A DNA stretch of 36,620 bases from Rickettsiales bacterium (GCA_002689905.1 NZIN01000028.1:1-36620), one strand, 5' to 3'. Shown: positions 8,238 through 17,674, counted from the stretch's first letter. Program-made: numbers and translations. The notes: a model not told the origin generated them from the sequence alone.

Positions 8238-8947
8238 CAAAATCAAACAACATTATATGTGCATTAGATTTTAATGACATTGCTGAAGCTATAAATTTTG
8301 TTGCTTCTATAAAATATGATATTGTTTATAAAGTTGGAATGGAGTTTTTTTTTAACCATGGATTAGAAGGGATTAAAAAATTAAATCTTGTTAAAAATAA
8401 TTTAAAGATATTTTTAGATTTAAAATTACATGACATACCGAATACGGTTTCTATGGGTTTACAACCACTGTTAAGAATAATAAACCCATATATGCTAACT
8501 CTTCATGTAGCAGGCGGAAAAAAAATGCTTCAAGAAGCTGTTAGAACAGTAAATAATATGTCTCATGAAAAAAGGAAACCAATATTATTAGGTGTGACTA
8601 TTTTAACAAGCTTGAATAATGCAGATCTTCAAGAAATGGGACATTCAATGCCAATTACTGAATATGTTAAAAGATATGCTGGCATTGCAAAAGAGGCTGG
8701 TTTAGAAGGTATAGTATGCTCACCATTAGAAATAAAAATAGTAAAAGAATTATTCCAAGATACTCTTAAAGTTGTTACTCCTGGTATCAGAATGGAAAAA
8801 AAAAATGATGACGATCAAGCTAGATTTATGACACCGGGCGAAGCTTTTAAACAAGGTGCAGATTTTATAGTAATGGGAAGGCCTTTAATAAAATCCAATC
8901 AACCTAACGATTTAATAAGTAACATAATTAACTATCAGCATGAGTGA
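8234..8947 (+). CDS. pyrF: Orotidine-5'-phosphate decarboxylase
   Basis: A 237-residue TIM-barrel enzyme that decarboxylates OMP to UMP. The family catalytic array DxKxxD is seen as DLKLHDIPNT (D62, K64, D67). Asp12 (CALDF) and Lys33 (YKVGMEFF) also match active-site positions. The C-terminal phosphate-binding part VTPGIR and IVMGRPL is intact. It overlaps lapA upstream (ATGA) and trpF downstream by 8 bases, so it is in the middle of a tightly coupled operon. Confidence 0.96.
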   Translation: MTKSNNIICALDFNDIAEAINFVASIKYDIVYKVGMEFFFNHGLEGIKKLNLVKNNLKIFLDLKLHDIPNTVSMGLQPLLRIINPYMLTLHVAGGKKMLQEAVRTVNNMSHEKRKPILLGVTILTSLNNADLQEMGHSMPITEYVKRYAGIAKEAGLEGIVCSPLEIKIVKELFQDTLKVVTPGIRMEKKNDDDQARFMTPGEAFKQGADFIVMGRPLIKSNQPNDLISNIINYQHE

Positions 8948-9578
8948 AAAAAAAGTTAAAATTAAAATATGTGGATTAAAAAATGTATCAGAATTAAACT
9001 GCGCTGCAGATTATGGCGCATTATGGTATGGTATGATCTTCTTTGCAAAGTCTCCAAGAAATATATCTTATAAACAAGCAGAAAAATTAATTAATAAAAC
9101 ACCTAAATCAATAAAACCTGTGGCAGTTACAGTAAATCCTTCAATTGATTTTGTAGAAAAATTGATATGTTTAGGAATAAGAGATATACAACTACACGGC
9201 AATGAAACTATCAAATTTTGTAGCAGATTAAAGAAAACATATAAATTAAATATTATAAAAGCGATTAATGTTAAATCTTCTGAGGATTTAAATCTTGTAG
9301 AAAAATATAAAAAATTTTCAGACTGGTTTTTATTTGATTATAAGGATAAATCAGAGATTGGAGGTACAGGAAAATCATTTGACTGGAATATAGTAGCTAA
9401 TAAAAAATTAAATTTTAACTGGATACTTTCTGGAGGTTTAGATTATAATAATGTTGTACACGCAATAAATATAACAGGAGCAAAGGCATTAGATGTTTCT
9501 TCTGGTGTTGAGGTAGAGAAAGGAAAAAAGTCTATTGAGCTAATAAAAAGATTCTGTAGCACAATAAATGATTATTAA
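8940..9578 (+). CDS. trpF: Phosphoribosylanthranilate isomerase
   Basis: A 212-residue TIM-barrel enzyme for the Amadori rearrangement step of tryptophan synthesis. The N-terminal KIKICGLK carries the catalytic Cys11, and LFDYK near residue 133 supplies the catalytic Asp. The loop GGTGKSFDW and the WILSGGLDYNNV and DVSSGVE phosphate-binding segments follow. It starts inside the end of pyrF and precedes trpB and trpA, the usual alphaproteobacterial trpFBA cluster. No other trp genes are in the window. Confidence 0.96.
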   Translation: MSEKKVKIKICGLKNVSELNCAADYGALWYGMIFFAKSPRNISYKQAEKLINKTPKSIKPVAVTVNPSIDFVEKLICLGIRDIQLHGNETIKFCSRLKKTYKLNIIKAINVKSSEDLNLVEKYKKFSDWFLFDYKDKSEIGGTGKSFDWNIVANKKLNFNWILSGGLDYNNVVHAINITGAKALDVSSGVEVEKGKKSIELIKRFCSTINDY

Positions 9579-10794
9579 TTTAGAAATGAAAAAAAATTCT
9601 TTTAAAGGATATCCAGACTATAATGGAAATTTTGGTCCATACGGAGGAAGGTATGTAGCGGAGACACTTATGCCTTTAATTTTAGAGTTAGAGAAAAAAT
9701 ATTTATATTATAAAAAAGACAAGAAATTTCTAATGGAATTACAATCTTTGTCAAAAGATTATATTGGTAGGCCAAGTCCACTCTATTTTGCTAAAAACCT
9801 AACTAAGCTAATAGGCGGAGCAAAAATATACTTTAAAAGAGATGAATTAAATCATACTGGTGCCCATAAAATTAACAATTGTTTAGGTCAAGTTTTGCTA
9901 GCTATAAGAATGAATAAAAAAAGAATAATTGCTGAGACAGGTGCCGGCCAACATGGTGTAGCGACTGCAACTGTTTGTGCCTTATTTGGACTTGAATGTG
10001 TAGTCTATATGGGGAAAAAAGATATAGAGAGACAAAAACCAAATGTTTTTAAAATGAATTTACTGGGGGCTAAAATTGTTCCTGTAGAAACCGGTTCAGC
10101 AAGTTTAAAAGATGCTATGAACGAAGCTCTAAGGGATTGGGTCAGCAATGTAGAAAATACATTTTATATTATAGGTACAGCTGCTGGTCCACACCCATAT
10201 CCTATGATGGTAAGAGATTTTCAATCTATAATAGGAAAAGAAACAAAAAAGCAAATTTTAGAAAAAGAAAATAGATTGCCTGACTCACTCGTGGCTTGTA
10301 TTGGTGGGGGTTCAAATGCCTTAGGATTATTTTATGAATTTTTAGATGATAAAAAAGTAAATTTATACGGTATAGAGGCTGGAGGAAAGGGTATTAATAC
10401 AAAAAAACATGCAGCTTCTCTTACAGCAGGTAAGCCAGGAGTTTTGCATGGCAATAAAACATATTTAATACAAGATAGTTCAGGACAAATTAAAGAAGCT
10501 CATTCAATTTCAGCGGGCTTAGATTATCCAGGAATAGGTCCCGAACATAGCTGGTTAAAAGATTCAGGTAGAGTAAACTACTACTCTGTTAAAGATAGTG
10601 AAGCAATTAAAGCATTTAAAATGTGTTGTAAAATAGAGGGGATCATTCCAGCTCTAGAGCCAGCCCACGCATTATCTTTTGTTTTAGGGTTTGCAAAAAA
10701 ATTAAATAAAAATCATATATTAATTATGAATATGTGCGGTAGAGGTGATAAAGATATTGATAGCATAGCCAAGTATTTAAATATAAGATTATGA
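9568..10794 (+). CDS. trpB: Tryptophan synthase beta chain
   Basis: A roughly 400-residue PLP enzyme that condenses indole with serine. The PLP lysine lies in HTGAHKINN (K101 counted from 9568), the catalytic Glu in AETGAGQHG (E123), and the PLP-phosphate loop is GGGSNALG. The COMM-domain stretch and the C-terminal MCGRGDKD are intact. Two starts are possible: ATG 9568, which overlaps trpF by 11 bases, or ATG 9586, which gives MKKNSFKGYPD and matches family length slightly better. The gene overlaps trpA by 4 bases (ATGA). Confidence 0.97.
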   Translation: MIINLEMKKNSFKGYPDYNGNFGPYGGRYVAETLMPLILELEKKYLYYKKDKKFLMELQSLSKDYIGRPSPLYFAKNLTKLIGGAKIYFKRDELNHTGAHKINNCLGQVLLAIRMNKKRIIAETGAGQHGVATATVCALFGLECVVYMGKKDIERQKPNVFKMNLLGAKIVPVETGSASLKDAMNEALRDWVSNVENTFYIIGTAAGPHPYPMMVRDFQSIIGKETKKQILEKENRLPDSLVACIGGGSNALGLFYEFLDDKKVNLYGIEAGGKGINTKKHAASLTAGKPGVLHGNKTYLIQDSSGQIKEAHSISAGLDYPGIGPEHSWLKDSGRVNYYSVKDSEAIKAFKMCCKIEGIIPALEPAHALSFVLGFAKKLNKNHILIMNMCGRGDKDIDSIAKYLNIRL

Positions 10795-11609
10795 TAAACA
10801 AAAAAATAAATAGCACGTTTTCTGTGCTTAGAAAAAAAAATAAATCAGCTTTTATAGCATTTTTAACTTCCTGTGACCCTAACTTCTCAACTAGTTTGAA
10901 ATTGCTAAAGGCATTGCCTAAAGCTGGAGTAGACATCATAGAAATAGGAATGCCATTTAGTGATCCAATGGCAGATGGTCCTGTAATACAAAGAAGTTAT
11001 TTAAGGGCACTGAAATCAGGGTGCACTTTGATTAAGACTTTAGAATTAGTAAAAAAATTTAGAGAAACTAATAAGCAGACTCCAATAGTTCTTATGGGAT
11101 ATTATAACCCTGTTTTACAATTAGGTTTAAAGAAGTTTTTTAAACACGCAAAAGAATCAGGAGTAGATGGCATTCTTATAGTAGACTTGCCTCCAGAAGC
11201 TAGTGAAGATTTATTAATAGAAGCTAGTAAGTCTAATATAGACTTAATAAGGTTAGCTACACCTACAACTAATAAATTAAGAATAGCAAATATTATAAAA
11301 GCTTCCTCTGGTTTTTTGTATTATGTTTCCATCACAGGTATTACGGGGTCTAAGATTAACAAGCTCTTAGACATAAAGAAAAGTTATATGTATTTAAAAA
11401 AATACATTAACATTCCTTTTGTAGTAGGTTTTGGTATTAACTCGACAAAAAAAGCTTCTGACATATCTAAGTATGCAGATGGCATAGTAGTAGGAAGTGA
11501 TCTAATAAAAGAAATTGAAAAAGGAGTTAAAAATAATAGTAACATTTTTAATAATGTTATAAAATTAGTAAAAAAGTATTCTAAAGCTATAAATAAGAAA
11601 AAAATATGA
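10791..11609 (+). CDS. trpA: Tryptophan synthase alpha chain
   Basis: A 272-residue TIM-barrel subunit that cleaves indole-3-glycerol phosphate and passes indole to TrpB. The catalytic Glu51 and Asp62 lie in EIGMPFSDPMADGP. Later motifs include GILIVDLPPE, YYVSITGITGSK and the phosphate site VVGFGINS and DGIVVGSDL. It overlaps trpB upstream and accD downstream by 4 bases each, so stoichiometric translational coupling is likely. Confidence 0.97.
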   Translation: MINKKINSTFSVLRKKNKSAFIAFLTSCDPNFSTSLKLLKALPKAGVDIIEIGMPFSDPMADGPVIQRSYLRALKSGCTLIKTLELVKKFRETNKQTPIVLMGYYNPVLQLGLKKFFKHAKESGVDGILIVDLPPEASEDLLIEASKSNIDLIRLATPTTNKLRIANIIKASSGFLYYVSITGITGSKINKLLDIKKSYMYLKKYINIPFVVGFGINSTKKASDISKYADGIVVGSDLIKEIEKGVKNNSNIFNNVIKLVKKYSKAINKKKI

Positions 11610-12454
11610 ATTGGCTAACTAATTTCGTAAAACCAAAACTAAAAGCAATAAAATCAAAGATTCTTAAAAAAGATAATCTATGGCAAAAGTGCTCTTCTTG
11701 CGGTCAGATGATGTTTCATAAAGATTTAGAGGAGAGGTTGTATATATGCTCTAATTGTGAAGCACATCTTCCAATGCCTATTAAAGAAAGGCTCAAAAAT
11801 TTATATGATAATCAAGAATTTGATATAAAGGAAATGCCTAATGTTATAGAAGACCCATTGCTTTTTAAGGATAAAATTAAATATACAGAGAGATTAAAGC
11901 TAGCTAGAAAAAAAACATTAGATAATGATGCTATTATTGTGGCCAGTGGCAAAGTTAATAACATTAATTTAATCACTGCAGCTATGAATTTTAGTTTTAT
12001 GGGTGGATCTATGGGTATGCAAGTAGGTGAAGGTATAGTAACAGCAGCTAATGTAGCTAGAACCTCTAGGTGTCCACTGCTTATAATAGCTTCTTCAGGA
12101 GGAGCTAGAATGCAAGAGGGTATACTTTCTTTAATGCAAATGCCAAGAACTGTTGCTGCGATTGAGATATTCAAGGAAACAAAGTTACCTTATATAGTTC
12201 TATTTACCAACCCAGTTACAGGAGGTGTTTCTGCATCCTTCACTATGTTGGGAGATATTTTAATTGCAGAACCTGGAGCATTGATAGGTTTTGCAGGGCC
12301 AAGAGTAATTAAAAAAACCGTAAATGAAGAATTGCCAGAGGGCTTCCAAAAAAGTGAGTATTTGCTAGAAAATGGGATGATAGATTTAATTTTAAATAGA
12401 AATGAATTTAAAAGTAGATTAACCAGAATATTAAAGCATTTGATGGATCAGTAG
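11606..12454 (+). CDS. accD: Acetyl-CoA carboxylase carboxyltransferase subunit beta
   Basis: A 282-residue subunit that with AccA transfers carboxyl from biotin to acetyl-CoA, the first step in fatty-acid synthesis. The zinc finger has C29/C32 (CSSC) and C48/C51 (CSNC). The crotonase-like domain holds SSGGARMQEG, TNPVTGGVSASF and GFAGPRVI, all typical of AccD. Length is normal. It overlaps trpA by 4 bases and is followed 3 bases later by folC, the conserved alphaproteobacterial order. Confidence 0.96.
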   Translation: MNWLTNFVKPKLKAIKSKILKKDNLWQKCSSCGQMMFHKDLEERLYICSNCEAHLPMPIKERLKNLYDNQEFDIKEMPNVIEDPLLFKDKIKYTERLKLARKKTLDNDAIIVASGKVNNINLITAAMNFSFMGGSMGMQVGEGIVTAANVARTSRCPLLIIASSGGARMQEGILSLMQMPRTVAAIEIFKETKLPYIVLFTNPVTGGVSASFTMLGDILIAEPGALIGFAGPRVIKKTVNEELPEGFQKSEYLLENGMIDLILNRNEFKSRLTRILKHLMDQ

Positions 12455-12457
12455 AGT

Positions 12458-13765
12458 TTGTTACAAGCTTACCAAAATATAGTTCATCAAGATAAAAAAA
12501 TAGAAAAAATATTAAAATCTTTTTTTTTGTTACATCCTCAAAATGTTGATTTATCCCTAAATAGGATAAAAAGACTATTACATAGCCTTAAAAATCCTCA
12601 CAAAAATATTGAAAACATAATACATATTGCAGGAACGAACGGTAAGGGTTCAATAGCAACAATATTATTTAATTTACAAAAAATACAAGGAAAAACAGTT
12701 AATGTTTATAGGTCGCCTCATCTAATTTCTTTTAATGAGAGGTTTTTTATTAGAAATAAAAAAATATCTAATAAGTATTTATTTGAAGTATTAGAATTTA
12801 TTAAAGAGGTTAATGAAGGTTTACCTATAACATTTTTTGAAATTATAACTGCTGCTGCTTTTTATATGTTTTACGAAAACAGAGCAGATTTAACTATTTT
12901 AGAGGTAGGTTTAGGAGGCAGGTGTGATGCTACTAACATAATAGATAAAAGTTTAATATCTATAATTTCTACTATAGATATAGATCATAAAGAATTTCTT
13001 GGAAACAATATCAAGGCTATTGCTAAAGAAAAAGTAGGAATTATAAAAAGAAATAGTTGTGTAATTTCAAGTATACAAAAATTAGCTGCAAAAAAGATCA
13101 TACATGAAAAGGCTCATACTATGGGTAGTCAATTGAATGAGTGTAATGTGGATTGGAAAGTAAAGAATAAAATATTTTATTATAAGGATATTGAAATAAA
13201 TTTAAGCAGACTTTCGTTATTAGGAAAGCATCAATATATTAATGCTTCATGTGCTCTGATGGCGTGCGTTAAAAAGAAAATATTAAATATTGATTTTAAT
13301 ACAATAGATAAGTCATTATCTATGATTAAGTGGTCAGGCAGAATTGAGAAAATTAAAAGCCATGCTTCTTCTTCATACAAAGATTTAGAAATCTGGGCTG
13401 ATGTTGCTCATAATAAGCTGGGATTTAAAGTTCTAATTGATTGGGTAAAAGAAAGTAATTTAAATAATCTTTATATAATTTTAGCACTTGGTATTAAAAA
13501 AAGTTATTTAAATGTTTTAAAAGAAATAAATAAAACAAATCCAAAAGTTATTTACTTGGTATCAATGACAAACTTTCAAAATCACAATCCATATAAAATA
13601 CAAAAAGCTGCGACAAAATATGGTATAAAAACTCTTGTTTGCGATACAGCATTTAACGCCTTGGATGATATCAAGAAAAATAATCAGTCTAAGCTAGAAA
13701 GAAAGCGCATCATTATCACAGGATCAATCGGTTTAGTAGGTAGCTTTTTATCTGAAATGAAATAA
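12458..13765 (+). CDS. folC: Dihydrofolate synthase / folylpolyglutamate synthase
   Basis: A 435-residue Mur-ligase-like ATPase that adds glutamate to dihydropteroate or folate. The P-loop GTNGKGS is at residues 59-65. The LEVGLGGRCDATN and STIDIDHKEFLG segments are the family signatures, and LLGKHQYINASCALMA plus the WADVAHNK region mark the central and C-terminal domains. The start appears to be TTG at 12458, three bases after the accD stop. It ends one base before the convergent trxA. Confidence 0.93.
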   Translation: MLQAYQNIVHQDKKIEKILKSFFLLHPQNVDLSLNRIKRLLHSLKNPHKNIENIIHIAGTNGKGSIATILFNLQKIQGKTVNVYRSPHLISFNERFFIRNKKISNKYLFEVLEFIKEVNEGLPITFFEIITAAAFYMFYENRADLTILEVGLGGRCDATNIIDKSLISIISTIDIDHKEFLGNNIKAIAKEKVGIIKRNSCVISSIQKLAAKKIIHEKAHTMGSQLNECNVDWKVKNKIFYYKDIEINLSRLSLLGKHQYINASCALMACVKKKILNIDFNTIDKSLSMIKWSGRIEKIKSHASSSYKDLEIWADVAHNKLGFKVLIDWVKESNLNNLYIILALGIKKSYLNVLKEINKTNPKVIYLVSMTNFQNHNPYKIQKAATKYGIKTLVCDTAFNALDDIKKNNQSKLERKRIIITGSIGLVGSFLSEMK

Positions 13766-13766
13766 A

Positions 13767-14087
13767 TCATATATTCTCGTCTAGCCAAGTCGATAATGTT
13801 TTTTTCTCCACTAAACCAATTTGTGTTGCAATTAATTCACCATTTTTAAAAAGTATAAGTGTTGGTATGCTCATGATTCCATATTTTGAAGGTATTTCAG
13901 GGTTTTCGTCTATATTAACTTTAGCTATCAAAACTTTTTCTTGAAAATCCTCAGCTAATTCTTGCAATATAGGAGATATTTGCTTACAAGGTCCACACCA
14001 TTCAGCCCAAAAGTCACATAAAACTGGTTTGCTAGAGTTTAAGACTTTTTCTTTAAAATTTTTATCATCTACATTTAAAATTGACAT
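13767..14087 (-). CDS. trxA: Thioredoxin
   Basis: A 106-residue thioredoxin with the redox motif WCGPC (W30, C31-C34) within FWAEWCGPCKQISP and the cis-proline loop SIPTLILFKNG near residue 75. Size and motifs are those of a classic cytosolic TrxA, a general disulfide reductase. It lies 9 bases downstream of the exonuclease I gene on the same strand and probably shares its transcript. In many alphaproteobacteria the gene here is flanked by addA/addB rather than an exonuclease I. Confidence 0.96.
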   Translation of the reverse strand: MSILNVDDKNFKEKVLNSSKPVLCDFWAEWCGPCKQISPILQELAEDFQEKVLIAKVNIDENPEIPSKYGIMSIPTLILFKNGELIATQIGLVEKKTLSTWLDENI

Positions 14088-14096
14088 GTTAATACC

Positions 14097-15497
14097 TCAC
14101 TTTTGTAATTTTTTTTCTAAGTCTTCAATATATTGATTAATATCATATAACATATTTATATTATCTTTATTATTATCATACTTTTCTCTTAAGTCATCTA
14201 TCTTTTTATAAGCCTCGTTAATAGTTAGCCACCTCTCTTTATTAGTACTTAAAAGTCTTTCAGATTGATATTTTTTAATTTCCGTATATTTATCAACATC
14301 TAATAATTCTGGCTTTTCTTCATATAAAAGTAATTCAGCAAAATACTTAAGTCTACTATCTTTAAATTTATCTATGATTTGAACTTTTTTATCCCAGGCT
14401 GACATTTGAAAATCTTTAATTAATGAGTCATCACTGCTATTAATAAACTTTTTATAGATACTTTCCTCATTATAAATATCAACTTGTGAAAATTCTTCAA
14501 TTGAGTTACTTGCATAACATGAGAGTATCTTTTCTCTCAAAAGGTCATTCTCTCTAATAAAATTATGACGGTTTATAATAGTTTCATTAGGTAATATACC
14601 ATAGTCATCAACTTTGTTTATGTCTTTGAAATCTAATAAAATTGGACTTTTATTAAGTTTTAGCTTTCTAATCTTTTTTGGAGAACTTTCTAGATAGGAG
14701 TAAAGTTCTGATGAACTCATATTTAACATCTTTTGTGGATCTTCACTTAAATCAAAACATAGGGCCCATTTATAGGTCGGATGAAAACCACAAAAAGATA
14801 AACAAAAAAGCTTGGATTTTCCAAAGAAAGATTCTAAGTAGCAAAATGGTTCATCTTCTATAATATCTTCTAGAGAGCTTTTTTGTAAGTTTTTAAGACT
14901 ACTATTCCAAATTTTTGGTGTTTTATTCTTTATTAATTTGGCTAGTTCCAATGTTGCATAAGTATCACCTAATGCATCATGAGCAGTAAAGTTTTCAATG
15001 CCATTTGTTTTAGCAATGCTCTCTAATTTTAAAATTGAAGTACCTTTCTTATTTATCATACTCTTTATTTTTTCTGGATGAAAGTAGTTTGCTATTCTTG
15101 TGCTATTAAGCAAATCAGACCTTAAATTTTTATTTTTAATGGTTAGGTACGGATCATATAAATTTTTGAAGAAAGCATTTCTCAACATTTCTTCATCAAA
15201 AGCAATTGAATTATACCCAATAAAAGTAGCAGGGGACCAATCACTAAATTTTTTATAAACTGAAGAAACTAATGCGTAATTTGATAGGTTAGATTGATAA
15301 ATATCTTTAATTGGAATTCTATTTACTAGTAATGCTTCTGGGTCAGGAATACAAAAAGTATTTATTCTTCCTATATAATTAATTTCATCTAATACATTAA
15401 GGTTTTCATCTGTACATATTGCAGCAATTTGGATTATCTGGTCCCAGAAAGAAGATCTTCCAGTAGTTTCTAAATCATAAAATACTATTTTTCTCAT
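14097..15497 (-). CDS. sbcB: Exodeoxyribonuclease I
   Basis: A 466-residue 3'-5' single-strand DNA exonuclease, close to the usual length (about 475 in Escherichia coli). The DEDDh active site is visible: D8 and E10 in FYDLETTG, D101 in GYNSIAFDEEML, then H173 and D178 in HDALGDTYATLELA. The FCIPDPEALLVNRI-like segment is characteristic of ExoI, and the C-terminal half keeps the ExoI SH3-like and helical region features (for example FCGFHPTYKWA). It starts 4 bases inside the MurU-like gene. ExoI acts in recombination and mismatch repair; its position next to trxA is where addAB normally occur in alphaproteobacteria. Confidence 0.9.
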   Translation of the reverse strand: MRKIVFYDLETTGRSSFWDQIIQIAAICTDENLNVLDEINYIGRINTFCIPDPEALLVNRIPIKDIYQSNLSNYALVSSVYKKFSDWSPATFIGYNSIAFDEEMLRNAFFKNLYDPYLTIKNKNLRSDLLNSTRIANYFHPEKIKSMINKKGTSILKLESIAKTNGIENFTAHDALGDTYATLELAKLIKNKTPKIWNSSLKNLQKSSLEDIIEDEPFCYLESFFGKSKLFCLSFCGFHPTYKWALCFDLSEDPQKMLNMSSSELYSYLESSPKKIRKLKLNKSPILLDFKDINKVDDYGILPNETIINRHNFIRENDLLREKILSCYASNSIEEFSQVDIYNEESIYKKFINSSDDSLIKDFQMSAWDKKVQIIDKFKDSRLKYFAELLLYEEKPELLDVDKYTEIKKYQSERLLSTNKERWLTINEAYKKIDDLREKYDNNKDNINMLYDINQYIEDLEKKLQK

Positions 15498-16246
15498 AAT
15501 TTATATTTATTTTCATTTATAAATTTTTCAATTTGTATAAGTGATTTTGGTGTACTTGCATGTAAAAAGTTACCATTAATTTTTGTACCATATAGTCCAT
15601 TATGGTTTTCTGCTAAATCATAAAGCAAGTTAAGAGAAAATTTTCTTTCCGATATTTTCTTAAAAAGATCTTTTTTTATTATTTGCCATCCAGTAAAAAC
15701 AAGGCCCTCATTATTATTATTATTTTTTCTTTTTATTTTAAATGTAGAACTTTTTGACTGCATTATAAAGTCTCCATTTCCTTTATACCCAATCGTATCC
15801 TTTATGGATGCTAATAATAGTAATACGCTCATTTTCTCTTTTTCAAACCTCTTATATAGTTCTGTAACAGGGCAATAATTTTTATGATGCACTAGCAGAG
15901 AGTCACCATTTATAGCTAATATATAATCATTTCTAAACAAATGTAATGCATTCTTTATTCCTCCTCCTGTTTCCAATCTTTTTTCTTCAAATGAAGAAGT
16001 TATGATAGGAAACTTATTTTTATAGGAGTAATTTTTAATAAAACTATCGATTGTTTTATTTTTGTAACAATTATTAATTATACAATTTTTGATCCCTAGT
16101 GAGGAGAGATAATTCAGGTTAATCTCTAACATGGGTTTCTGTAAAACTTTAACTAATGGTTTCGCTATATACTTTGTCTTATACCTCATTCTTTTACCTC
16201 TACCCGCAGATAATAGTATAGCTTCTATGTTTTTTAAAGACTTCAT
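15494..16246 (-). CDS. Sugar-1-phosphate nucleotidyltransferase (MurU-like)
   Basis: A 250-residue Rossmann-like NTP transferase. The N-terminal signature is AGRGKRM (14-20) followed by AKPLVKVLQKPML. LETGGGIKNAL and INGDSLLVHH carry the sugar/metal-binding residues. These fit MurNAc-1-phosphate uridylyltransferase (MurU) and related mannose-1-phosphate guanylyltransferases. Its adjacency to an AmgK-like kinase favours a role in recycling of cell-wall amino sugars to UDP-MurNAc. The nucleotide used cannot be fixed from sequence. It lies 3 bases after the kinase gene. Confidence 0.82.
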   Translation of the reverse strand: MKSLKNIEAILLSAGRGKRMRYKTKYIAKPLVKVLQKPMLEINLNYLSSLGIKNCIINNCYKNKTIDSFIKNYSYKNKFPIITSSFEEKRLETGGGIKNALHLFRNDYILAINGDSLLVHHKNYCPVTELYKRFEKEKMSVLLLLASIKDTIGYKGNGDFIMQSKSSTFKIKRKNNNNNEGLVFTGWQIIKKDLFKKISERKFSLNLLYDLAENHNGLYGTKINGNFLHASTPKSLIQIEKFINENKYKL

Positions 16247-16249
16247 ATT

Positions 16250-17212
16250 CTAATTACTGGAAATCCAATCCCTTAATTCGTAGAAGATTTTATTTTTTAA
16301 GTTTTGTTTTAATAATGTATTTGCTCTTGGAAGAAATTTAATATAATTATGCTTATTTTCCTGGATTGATAATCTTTTAAAAATACCAATTATTTTTAAT
16401 AATCGTTGTGTGCCTAATATTAAATAAGCATCATAGAACTTCTCTTTATTTAAAATATTTTTAGAAACAAAGTACTTATATAAATATTTTCTTTCCTCCT
16501 TTGATAAAAAAACTCTTACATCTTGAAGTAAAGAAACTAAATCATATGCAGGGTGACCGATAAGACCATCTTGAAAATCTATTAGCCCGATTTTTTTTTC
16601 TTTAGATCTTTCTTTTAAATAAAATATATTATCTACGTGAAAGTCTCTTAGTACCATAACAGGTTTTTTACCTTCAATCTTTTTAAATAGCTTTTTCCAA
16701 ATATTAACCCATTCATTCACTTCATTTTTATTAATACTTTTTTCAAAACCCAAGTGCCAAACTAAATATAGATTTAACTCCTTGTATAAGACTGAATCGT
16801 CGTATTTATTTATAAATTTGGGCGCAGGAACTTTTGAAAGTGACGTAAGTAAGTCAATAGCTTTTTTATAGTAATATATCTTCTTTGTCTTATTTTTTTT
16901 AAGCAATATGCTAAACTTATTTTCTTCAAAATCTTCTAATAACAATAAACCTTTTCTCTCATCCACACTATAAAGGTTAGGAGCAGAAAAGCCGTTCTTT
17001 TTTAGCCAGCTTGATATCTTTATAAAATCTTTTAAGGAGTTCTTTTCTAAAGTGCTATCCATTAAAAGACACTTAAGTCTCAAATTATTGACTCTATAAT
17101 ATTGTCTGCGCGAAGCATCATTTTTTAATAACTTTAAGGAAGAGGAGTTGATATTTTTTTTTTTCAAAAAACTTTCTAAACTAACTGGTAATTTATACTT
17201 TTTCATTATCAA
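16250..17212 (-). CDS. Phosphotransferase, AmgK-like amino-sugar kinase
   Basis: A 320-residue protein-kinase-fold (aminoglycoside phosphotransferase family) enzyme. The catalytic loop reads LRDFHVDNIF, with H192, D194 and N195 in the Brenner-type motif, and the metal-binding Asp212 lies in LIDFQDGLIGHPAYDL. This combination next to a MurU-like gene matches AmgK, the anomeric MurNAc/GlcNAc kinase of peptidoglycan recycling. It overlaps tsaE by 20 bases (first start) or 14 (second ATG at codon 3). An 11-A homopolymer lies in the codons for about residues 17-20. Substrate is inferred from context. Confidence 0.82.
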   Translation of the reverse strand: MIMKKYKLPVSLESFLKKKNINSSSLKLLKNDASRRQYYRVNNLRLKCLLMDSTLEKNSLKDFIKISSWLKKNGFSAPNLYSVDERKGLLLLEDFEENKFSILLKKNKTKKIYYYKKAIDLLTSLSKVPAPKFINKYDDSVLYKELNLYLVWHLGFEKSINKNEVNEWVNIWKKLFKKIEGKKPVMVLRDFHVDNIFYLKERSKEKKIGLIDFQDGLIGHPAYDLVSLLQDVRVFLSKEERKYLYKYFVSKNILNKEKFYDAYLILGTQRLLKIIGIFKRLSIQENKHNYIKFLPRANTLLKQNLKNKIFYELRDWISSN

Positions 17213-17660
17213 TTAATTTTTTTAATTTATTTTTCCAAGTATTATTACCTTCTAATTTTAAAACTCTAATATCATTTTTAATATCTATAGATACCTTTAG
17301 AAGATTACTAGGTAAAATATCTAAAATTTTTTCTGCCCATTCAATTAAAAATATTGAGCTTTCAAACATTTCAACTATACCTAGAGGTAATACTTCTTCG
17401 GAGTTTTTAATTCTCCACACATCCATATGATATATTATTAATTTATTTGATGTATAAGGCAACATCAGGTTATATGAAGGGCTCGTGACTTTTTTTATAT
17501 CAGTTATATTTCTAATAAAGTATCTTATAAAGGTTGTTTTACCAGAGCCCATTCTACCAGATAAAGCTAATATATCTCCTTTTTGACATGTTTTAGAAAC
17601 CTCCTCTGCTATATATTTAGTCTTGCTTTCTTCATTTATATCAAAAATATGTTTAAACAT
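17193..17660 (-). CDS. tsaE: tRNA threonylcarbamoyladenosine biosynthesis ATPase TsaE
   Basis: A 155-residue ATPase needed with TsaB, TsaC/Sua5 and TsaD for the t6A37 modification of ANN-reading tRNAs. The P-loop GRMGSGKTT is at 35-43, followed by the family pattern VTSPSYNLMLPY and IYHMDVWRI. An IEWAEK-type segment (LIEWAEKI) is also present. Length is normal. It lies between ahcY and the AmgK-like kinase, a common alphaproteobacterial neighbourhood. Confidence 0.94.
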   Translation of the reverse strand: MFKHIFDINEESKTKYIAEEVSKTCQKGDILALSGRMGSGKTTFIRYFIRNITDIKKVTSPSYNLMLPYTSNKLIIYHMDVWRIKNSEEVLPLGIVEMFESSIFLIEWAEKILDILPSNLLKVSIDIKNDIRVLKLEGNNTWKNKLKKLIDNEKV

Positions 17661-17674
17661 ACTTGCAGATTATA

